The translations under genes and the position numbers were made by a program. Below the pieces are notes generated by a model. That model had not been told where the DNA came from. It did not search any database and saw nothing but the letters and a program-made list of their open reading frames with translations. Shown here in pieces: positions 56,720 to 64,000 of a DNA stretch of 64,000 nucleotides. Position 1 is the stretch's first letter. Each line of letters begins with the position of its first letter. Origin of the DNA: Primulina eburnea. Taxonomy: Eukaryota > Streptophyta > Magnoliopsida > Lamiales > Gesneriaceae. Location: assembly GCF_022965805.1 (NCBI RefSeq), contig NC_133101.1, positions 15,037,054 to 15,101,053 of the forward strand, written 5' to 3'.

Positions 56720-56891
56720 ATGGCTGCAAATAATGGGCAGCGTCTACATGTTGCAGATGATGAAGAAAGCCAATCCAACGCCACCAAGATTCCGCCTGTC
56801 TTCTGTACTCCCGAGTAACTACAAATTCTTCCCAGATATTCCCACACAAACACAGACATGTGTGTGTTTTTCTGTGCATACACACACACAC

Positions 56892-56961
<70 letters not shown>

Positions 56962-58069
56962 GGAGACATATATATATATATGTCTCCGTATGTATGGACG
57001 TATTACTCCTTTATTCAAGAATATATCGCACTATATATATTTGTAATATTTTTTTTAATGAATGTTTTTGATTGCTGTTGTTGAGCAGTCCAGAGACCTG
57101 GATGATTGATCCTCGAAAGCAAACAACAAGTGAGATGTGGGGCTTGAATGAGCTTTTGACTTTGGATGTAAGAATAATTGCAATTACATTCATAGAATAA
57201 TATTTAAAGCATTTATATAGTTTTTATTTGATTTTTAATTTCTTGAAAATATATAATAGTTGTGGCGAGCATCGGTCGGGGAGCTCGTCGGGACCGCGGT
57301 TCTCGTGTTCATGCTAGACACTATTGTAATATCGACTATACAATCGGACATCAAATTGCCGAACCTAGTGTTGTCAATACTCGCGGCGATAATAATCACG
57401 ATTCTCCTGCTTGCCGTACACCCGGTCTCCGGTGGCCACATAAACCCGATAATCTCGTTCTCCGCCGCATTAGTCGGCCTTATATCGATGTCCCGTGCCG
57501 TAGCCTACATAGCTGCACAATGCCTCGGTGCAACACTAGGTGCCCTGGCCTTGAAGGCTGTGGTTAGTAGCACAATCGAGGAAACCTTCTCACTTGGGGG
57601 ATGTACTATTACAGTCATTGCACCAGGCATAAATGGGCCAGTAACCATCGGGCTCAGTATGGACCAAGCGTTGTGGCTTGAGATCTTTTGCAGCTTCATT
57701 TTCCTATTCGCCTCGATTTGGATGGCCTATGATCATAGACAGGCCAGTGTATTGGGTCATGTCTTGGTCTTCACGATTGTTGGCGTTGTTTTGGGCCTTC
57801 TCGTTTTCGTCTCAACCACAGTTACGACCGAAAAGGGTTATGCAGGAGCCGGGATGAATCCGGCGAGGTGCCTCGGTCCGGCCATCGTTCGAGGTGGGCA
57901 TCTTTGGGACGGGCATTGGGTGTTCTGGGCCGGGCCAACTATAGCTTGTGCTATTTTCTATTTGTACACAAAGATTATTCCCAGCCAGCATCACAAGTCC
58001 AAGGCTTATGACCATGATTTCTTCAATGTGATGAAGGTTACGTTAGGAGGTGATCATATAACTAAATAA
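56720..58069 (+). CDS. XIP-type aquaporin (X intrinsic protein), 3 exons, 327 aa
   Basis: A membrane channel of the MIP family; characterised XIPs pass small uncharged solutes such as glycerol, urea or hydrogen peroxide better than water and sit mostly in the plasma membrane. Exons: 56720-56814, 57089-57167, 57260-58069, with donors GA|GTAACT and GAT|GTAAGA and acceptors GAGCAG|TCC and AATAG|TTG; the joined frame is open throughout. The first exon encodes [18 protein letters not shown]; the membrane part begins [15 protein letters not shown]. Six membrane segments and two half-helices can be seen: the first pore motif is SGGHINPI (NPI rather than NPA), the second [11 protein letters not shown]. 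The Cys after NPAR is the mark of the XIP subfamily. Length is normal for the group. XIPs are absent from Brassicaceae and monocots, which supports another eudicot. The gene lies between CACTA fragments and has (TA)n tracts in intron 1 and just after the stop. Confidence 0.93.
56877..56960. repeat. (CA)n(TA)n compound microsatellite in XIP intron 1
   Basis: About seven CA units followed by some 34 TA units, all inside the 274-nt first intron. It produces long Ile-Tyr open frames on both strands that are not genes. Confidence 0.9.
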
Positions 58070-58078
58070 AAATGGTAA

Positions 58079-58121
<43 letters not shown>
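58079..58121. repeat. (TA)n microsatellite after the XIP stop codon
   Basis: About 21 TA units beginning 10 bp after the stop, so in the 3' UTR if transcribed. A likely polyadenylation region AATAAATAAAATTG follows near 58247. Confidence 0.85.
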
Positions 58122-58125
<4 letters not shown>

Positions 58126-58309
58126 GTCATGCATGTATTAATTTTATATGCATGATTTATTTATCTTGTAAGTTGAATTTCTTCTTCTGGTGGTTAGAGA
58201 TTAATACGTTGTAAAAAGCTTAGAGGCTGTATAATTGCTATTATGTAATAAATAAAATTGTTATCTTTTTGCAACCATGTTTTGTATTTTCATACTTTCA
58301 ATCGAATAT

Positions 58310-60799
58310 ATATATAACGGTTTTAAAAACCGTTGTCTATTAGCGTTTTTTTTAGGCTACAATAACGGTTTTTAAAAACCGTTGTCTAAAAGCGTTTTTT
58401 TTTGCTACAACGGTTTTTAAAACGTGGTCTATGTATGTGTTTTTTTGGGCTACAACAACGGTTTTTAAAAACCGTTGTTTATATGTGTTTCTTTCATGGG
58501 TCAAAGACAACGATTTGTGTAAACCGTTTTCTTTCAACTGGTTTTTTTTAGAACTAAGACAACAGTTCAAAAACCGTTGTCGTTGTTCTAATATTTTTAA
58601 AAAAAATCGGGTAAAACGACATAAAACCGTCGCTAATTTAAATTTGCGATGGTTGTTATGTAAATCGTCGCTAACATTAGCGACAGTTGTTGTCGCAAAT
58701 TTAACTTAGCGACGTTATAAACGGTCGTTAAATATAACGACGGTTTTATGCAAATGTCGCATTTTTAAATAAACGACGGTTTTTAACAACCGTCGCTATA
58801 TTTAGCGACGATTTTAATAAAACTGTCGTACTTTTAACTCATAACCGTCGCTGATTTAAAAATTGCGACGTTTCAATAGTAGCAACGGCTTTAGTTTACA
58901 CGTCTCTATTAGCGACAAAGTAAGCTTAACCGTCGCAAATAGCGACGGTTTAAGCCAGAACCGTCGTTCATAGCGACAGTTTACACAAAAACCACCGCCA
59001 AAATGTCTATAAATACCCCCACCCTCAGTCATTTTCTTCAAACGATAATTTTCTGTAAGGATTATTTTGTCCAACAGATATCAAAAATAATAAAAATATC
59101 AGAATAAGATTAAAAATAATAAATTTGTGTTTTATCAGAATTAAATGTTGTGCCAGATGCTACAACATCTCGGATAACATCTACATGCAGCGGAAAATTA
59201 ATAACACAAATTCACTTTAAATAAATAGATGGACAAGATTAAATATGCACAAGTATAAATACTTGTGCGGTGCCTTATGGCAAAAATTAATCACTAGAAA
59301 ACTTAACCGTTCACAAAAACCTATCATAAGTGATTTTTTCAAAAATCAATTTCCTCAGCACTTTGAGAAAATAAAGCTTTCTAAAAACAACCAACAATAT
59401 TAAAACATGAATAAGAAAGCAAAAACGAGATCCCTAAAAACACGAGCAGCTAAACACGATCTTCAGCCAACATCGTTACGGATGTTGTCTGTAGATGTCG
59501 GCAACATTCATGACAACACGTAAACCAGCACTCTTCAAAACAGCAACGTCTCTTGAATAAAGTTTTCTCTGAAATTATGAACGTTCACATGTGAGTGAAT
59601 ATTTGACCGAGGAAGAGAGACCACCACGAAAACTTTCCCACGAAGAAAACTCCAAGAACCTCACACGAAAATTTTTCCACAAAAAAACTCCTCCACTAAA
59701 ACTCTATGAATTTCTCTTAGTCTCTCTCTACAATCTTCTCTCTATTCACACTCCATCACCTCACGTTGATACCTCTTATGTATAGCTTTCATCTCTCCTC
59801 AAGTTTATCTTCCATAAAGAAATCTATAAGATATGGTAAACAAGAATTCTATTAGAAACAAATCAATAATACCATATCATGTAAATCACTATCATAAATA
59901 TTATATATAGAAGATATTTATCACAAAGATAATATCTAGAAAAGTAAATATTCCACATGATATTATATGACAATAAAATCTTAACATAATTATATAGAAA
60001 GGCAAAACCACAATTAAATATTATACTCAATCAAATCAACAAGGAAAAGATAATATTATGGAAATCAATTTAATATGAAAATTATATTTCCCTTCATTTT
60101 CTATCTTCTATGATTTCATTTTCGCTTCCATTTTAAATGTTACGATTATAAATATAATGTAGTAAAATTGTAAGTTATTAAATTATAGATTATAAATATT
60201 ATTAATGTAGTAAAACTGTCGTTTATTAAATTATAAATGATGGTGTTAATTTTTGAAATGTTTCAAGATTTATTAAATTATAAAAGCAAAACGTAAACAA
60301 TTAGCGACGGCAATCATATGTATAACCGACGCTAATTAGCGACGAAACTATTAAATTCCCGTCGCTAAGAAGCGACGGAAATGATGTTAACCGTCGCTAA
60401 TTGGCGACGAAAATAATATATTAACCGTCGCTAAATGGCGACGAAATAATATGTTAACCGTCGCTAATGAGCGATGGTTTTTATATAACCGTCGCAAATT
60501 ATGTAGTTTGACAACAATTTTTCAATGCTACGACAACGGTATTTCAACGTCGTCTTTATACGTCTACGACAACGATTTTTCACCGTTGTCTTAAAGCACA
60601 CCCTTTAACCACATGACTTTAACAACGGTTTTACAAGACCTACGACAACGGTTTTTCACCGTTGTCTTTGACGTCTATGACAACGGTTTTTCATCATTGT
60701 CTTTGAGCACACCCTTTAACTACAGGGGATTTATCAACAGTTTTTTTGACCTACGACAACGGTGAAAAACCGTTGTCTTTTGCCTTTTTTCTTATAGTG
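58310..60799. mobile_element. CACTA element lacking its left end, with an LTR inserted in its middle
   Basis: Left zone 58315-58600: ACAACGG/CCGTTGT palindromes. Then 58610-58990: TAGCGACGG/CCGTCGCTA motifs and a TATA-like TCTATAAATACCC near 59009. After the LTR insertion come 60300-60500 (CGACGG motifs), 60510-60790 (ACAACGG motifs) and the end CTTATAGTG at 60799. The same two-tier mirror order as 18605-20502. No CACTA start is seen at the left, so it is truncated there. No transposase. Confidence 0.75.
59095..60130 (-). repeat. SIRE-type copia LTR, probably solo
   Basis: Shares ordered blocks with 23366-24190 (ACAAGTATAAATACTTGTGCGGTGC, CTTCAGCCA, GTTGTCTGTAGATGTC, ATTCTATTAGAAACAAA). No coding sequence lies beside it. 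Limits are approximate and no duplication was confirmed. Confidence 0.55.
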
Positions 60800-61084
60800 G
60801 AAACTGATTTTTACTACTTCATTTGTAGTATTCAGTGACATGATTCACGCAATATATGATTTCGGTTGATGAATGAACTAAGGAGACCGAAGTTTGAGAA
60901 ACTGGCTACGTGTATGTGGGCGATATAGAAGGAAAGAACAAGTTTGTTGCACATTGAGGAATGCCACAAACATAGTACAACAATTGGGTGGTAAAAGTGC
61001 ATGGACTTTCTAGGTGAATATCATAATGTGAAAAGTATGAAAAGACCGACTTCAGAATCAACTATTTTAGAACCACCGATGAGA
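60800..61084. other. Unassigned sequence
   Basis: No gene recognised; directly upstream of the RNase H-like remnant and perhaps part of the same decayed gene. Confidence 0.4.
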
Positions 61085-61551
61085 TGACTACCTCCTCCTT
61101 CGAGATATCTTGGATGTGGATGTTTTTTATAACACAAATCTGAATGCAAGTGCAATTGAAGGAGTTGTAAGAGACCATTAAAAAAAGCTGTTATTCGCTT
61201 TTGGACAGCAAATCAAGCAACCTTTATAGGTCACACGTGGAGAATTTGATAGCATTACATGAAGGACTAAAGATTCTACGTGAGAAAAATTATCAAGGAA
61301 CATACGTTACATCAGATTATCTATTAGCGATGCAAGCAGTCCTCAAGCCACATGAGGATTTTGGGTACATGGGAACCATCACGACAAAGATCGGAGAGTT
61401 GAGAAAGGGTCCAATGGTATCACATCTATATCATATCATACGATCAGCTAACGGAGTTGCACATGTTCCAGCAAAATTTTCTATTTTGGGTATCTGGGTG
61501 ATTTTCTCTGATGACTTGACAGACTTATATATGATAACTTTTGATTATTGA
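61085..61551 (+). pseudogene. RNase H-like (RVT_3-type) fragment
   Basis: Plant RVT_3-type RNase H domains occur at the end of some LINE-derived genes and as free-standing proteins. A first frame (near 61110-61170) reads VDVFYNTNLNASAIEGVVRDH, the start of the fold. After stops and a frameshift, the frame 61201-61551 reads VENLIALHEGLKILREK (the Glu position), VTSDYLLAMQAV (Asp position) and SANGVAHVPAKFS (the late His/Asp region, degraded). No full-length protein is possible. The parent may be a LINE or a zf-RVT-type gene. Confidence 0.6.
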
Positions 61552-62211
61552 ATAAAGAATGCAAATTTCTTCGTTTAAAAAAAAAAGTTGATTCGGGCAC
61601 TTTTCTATCTAAAAATGGACGAGTCCGATTATTAATATTAATTGTAAAAGGACCATTTAAGGCCTCTAGCTATTTATTTCTACATGGCCCTTTTTGTTAA
61701 GTAGTAATTTCAAACTTAAATCTATAATTATATACTCTCATCATCAATACATTATAATTCTCGAAGCATATATGTCCCTCTCACTTCTTAAAAATCTTTG
61801 GTACGTAGTTTCCAAAAAAAAAAAAAGACTTTGATTAAATAATAAGATGGGATGACTCGACTGCATACTTATAAAAAGTAGTCGATTTCTTCAAGCCCAA
61901 CATCCAAATATTGTAGGTTATGTGCTAGTCGAATTCTTATATAATTCCAATCTTGAGCCTATTCGTAAAGAGATCAACTTTGAAAAAGGAACTTTTTAAA
62001 TAATTAATCTTCTTATTTACTTTCGTAATTAATTCGGGTTCTGTTTATTATTATATAGTCGAAATTTAGTGTTAGTAAGCTTACTTTTTTATTTTTAATC
62101 ATTTTTGTCGGAGTATTGGCATGTGTCTGGATGTTTTTGATGTGACGAAATTTAGCGCTACATAAACATTACTAATGAAAACTGCTCCATATCATTCTCA
62201 AAAACAAAAAC
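61552..62211. other. Unassigned AT-rich sequence
   Basis: No gene or element recognised. Confidence 0.4.
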
Positions 62212-62380
62212 TTGCGTCAGACGGTCTCACGGGTCGTATTTTGTGAGACGAATATTTATATGGATAATCCATGAAAAAGTATTACTTTTTATTCTAAGAG
62301 TATTACTTTTTATTGTGAATATGGGTAGGATTGACCCGTCTCACGGATTGTGATCCGTGAGACAGTCTCACATGAGACCT

Positions 62381-62385
<5 letters not shown>
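62212..62385 (+). repeat. GAGAC-family MITE, copy 3
   Basis: Begins TTGCGTCAGACGGTCTCACG and ends GTGAGACAGTCTCACATGAG; middle AGTATTACTTTTTATTCTAAG. Same orientation as 44921-45090. A (TA)n tract follows within 10 bp. Confidence 0.8.

Positions 62386-62387
<2 letters not shown>

Positions 62388-62431
<44 letters not shown>
62388..62431. repeat. (TA)n microsatellite
   Basis: About 20 TA units between two inverted MITE copies. Confidence 0.9.
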
Positions 62432-62435
<4 letters not shown>

Positions 62436-62570
62436 ATATATATAGTATGTGTGTGTGCGCGCTTTTTAAACAATCTGAAATTTTTGCATTTACTTTTAAT
62501 TTCAATATGTTTCAATCTATTATTTGACTTGTGATAATAAAAATTATATTATATTATATTAAAAATCAAG

Positions 62571-62748
62571 AGTAGGTCTTTTATAAGACGGTCTCACGGA
62601 TCTTTATTAATGAGACGGATCATTCATTGTCATATTTACAATAAAAATTAATATATTTGACATAAAAAAGTAATATTTTTTTAGCTGATGACCCATATTG
62701 AATATGTGTTTCACAAAATTAACCCGTGAGACCGTTCCACAAGAGTTT
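62571..62748 (-). repeat. GAGAC-family MITE, copy 4 (inverted)
   Basis: Begins AGAGTAGGTCTTTTATAAGACG, ends CCGTGAGACCGTTCCACAAGAG; middle AAAAAAGTAATATTTTTTT. Opposite orientation to copy 3. Confidence 0.75.
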
Positions 62749-63363
62749 TTGTGAAAAATCAAATACATTTTTCCAATGAAATTTGACTCGCTCGATGTTT
62801 TGTCGCACTTAGGTCTTTTTTAGAATTTTGCCTCTAGCTTAAATTCATGTATTTCCTTTGTCATATATTCCTATTATTATTTATTTTGAATTTTAAAAAC
62901 ATAAACTCTGCTTCTAGAATGTGCACTTCATGTTGATTTTATTACATTGCCTGCTACTTTAATTAGAAATTTAATTTTTCTTAAGATGGCATGGTTGTTA
63001 CTTTAATGAAGCATTAATATATCAATTAACTTTATTTTTTATAATTTTCCAACAGTAAAAAGAAAAAAAATCATTGATACACAAATAGTTTGGCCATGCC
63101 CATACGGTTCATAAAATTAGCCTAAACAACCATCCTCGAGGAAACTATGAATACATGCAATTATGTATAAGGACAATGCTTAAAAGATCATAGCCTACAT
63201 AATATAATACGATATTTTTTAAAAATTTCATATAATTTAAATAGCTAAATTTCCAGATCACGGATTCGTATGATATTAGCACAAGAATTCCTCGTTGATG
63301 AATCTACAATACTCTAATATATATAGCCAAAGAATCAGTCAAAAAAAGTTGAGGTTTCTTGAA
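62749..63363. other. Downstream flank of the SAUR gene
   Basis: AT-rich, no gene recognised. It holds the 3' region of the minus-strand SAUR gene at its right end. Confidence 0.5.
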
Positions 63364-63657
63364 TCACGACAGGTGCATCCTCGATGTGAGTTCGACAAAC
63401 GCATTCACGCTGCATGGGATCGTCAAGCCTCCCGCCGGATGATTAAACCCGAATTCTTCTTCCGCTCGATGCAACAAATCTTGGAACCAAGGGTGATTTA
63501 GGTATGATATGGGCACCACGAATCTCTTCCTCTGATACTCTCCTACGTAGACCGCAAGATGGCCCTTCGGCACATCCGACTGGTTTCTATTCAGAAGGGA
63601 TTGAAGCTTGTGAAATTGCTTGGCGTTCGCAATCAATGAAGGGAACCGAATCGCCAT
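63364..63657 (-). CDS. SAUR family protein (small auxin-up RNA), 97 aa
   Basis: SAUR proteins are small plant proteins, many induced by auxin; characterised members inhibit PP2C.D phosphatases at the plasma membrane and so promote proton pumping and cell expansion. The frame starts [14 protein letters not shown]; the upstream open frame only continues into the leader and a (TA)n tract, so this Met is preferred. The conserved SAUR domain is complete: [49 protein letters not shown]. Length (97 aa) and lack of introns fit the family. A (TA)n tract lies about 100 bp upstream of the start. The matching first residues and the HP-rich C-terminal motif place it in the common short SAUR group; which member is not clear. 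Confidence 0.93.
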   Translation of the reverse strand: MAIRFPSLIANAKQFHKLQSLLNRNQSDVPKGHLAVYVGEYQRKRFVVPISYLNHPWFQDLLHRAEEEFGFNHPAGGLTIPCSVNAFVELTSRMHLS

Positions 63658-63749
63658 GTATGGCTCCTGCGAAGGTGTTCGAATGAAAACTAAGTGTGTG
63701 TAATGTTTTTTGATCTTAATGGATGTGTATTTGGTACGGATGAGTGTGT

Positions 63750-63752
<3 letters not shown>

Positions 63753-63819
<67 letters not shown>
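63753..63819. repeat. (TA)n microsatellite upstream of the SAUR gene
   Basis: About 33 TA units, roughly 95-160 bp before the SAUR start codon on its strand; it could include or displace the promoter region. The rest of the window to 64000 shows no gene. Confidence 0.9.
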
Positions 63820-63821
<2 letters not shown>

Positions 63822-64000
63822 ATCGTATCAATTCGGGGACGGAGTGGATGATACCTTAAGAAGGGGTCTACCAGAAGAAGAAGCACATGGCCTTTGTCAT
63901 GAAATATATGATATTAAAAATATTTCTCGTATCTGTACGCATCAGCACATGGACCAGAAGCCCACTGGAACGTAATTATTAAAGTTCTCATTCTGCACTA

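Noticed and set aside
56662..57084. Open frames rich in Ile-Tyr on both strands
   Set aside because: Caused by the (TA)n microsatellite in XIP intron 1; no start context or domain.
55930..60799. XIP gene captured inside a CACTA element
   Set aside because: The TAGTG end at 56397 faces the gene from the left, so the gene lies outside that element; capture would need a CACTA start on the left and a TAGTG end on the right.

Overview
This is a window of plant nuclear DNA, most likely from a eudicot and plausibly an asterid. The evidence is an AT-rich, TE-packed background; plant-only gene families (a UGT79-type glycosyltransferase pair, an XIP-type aquaporin, a SAUR gene); tRNA-iMet-primed Ty1-copia and Ty3-gypsy (Tekay-type) retrotransposons; CACTA, PIF/Harbinger and MITE elements; and long (TA)n microsatellites. 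No bacterial, organellar, tRNA or rRNA gene was seen. The species call is inference.

Layout. 1-1031: 3' end of a copia element with its LTR. 1197-2592: a UGT79-like gene broken by a 1-nt insertion. 3300-3535: old copia LTR fragment. 3780-22111: 3' end of a SIRE-type copia element whose LTR is split by a 16.2-kb Tekay-type gypsy element (4970-21183, TSD AGTCA). That gypsy element carries, in its right LTR, a solo LTR (14138-16859, TSD TGACA) and a non-autonomous CACTA element (18605-20502, TSD ACG). Its gag and pol are separated by a candidate 601-nt GT-AG intron. 22112-31350: debris of SIRE-type copia elements on the minus strand, with env-like and RT/RNase H remnants, a 1.3-kb insertion (TSD CAGAG) and an inverted RT duplicate. 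31503-36756 (minus) and 37915-42859 (plus): two related copia elements head to head, with perfect TSDs (ATCTA, CATTC) and different U3 regions. 43296-44450: a ~185-bp tandem repeat interrupted by a LINE-like fragment. 45784-49307: a complete-looking PIF/Harbinger element with an intact 429-aa transposase (TSD TTA). 49557-51871: a 2.3-kb near-palindrome. 52220-53581: an intact UGT79-like gene, paralogue of the first copy. 55930-56397 and 58310-60799: CACTA-derived fragments flanking a three-exon XIP aquaporin gene (56720-58069). 61085-61551: degenerate RNase H-like fragment. 63364-63657: a SAUR gene on the minus strand.

Host genes number only four: UGT pseudogene, UGT, XIP and SAUR. The two UGTs look like a tandem pair pushed about 50 kb apart by nested transposon insertion. 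One copy has a broken frame but a standard-length PSPG donor box; the other has an intact frame but a PSPG box with an extra residue and no terminal Gln. Nearly everything else is layered transposon sequence whose order of insertion can be read from target-site duplications.
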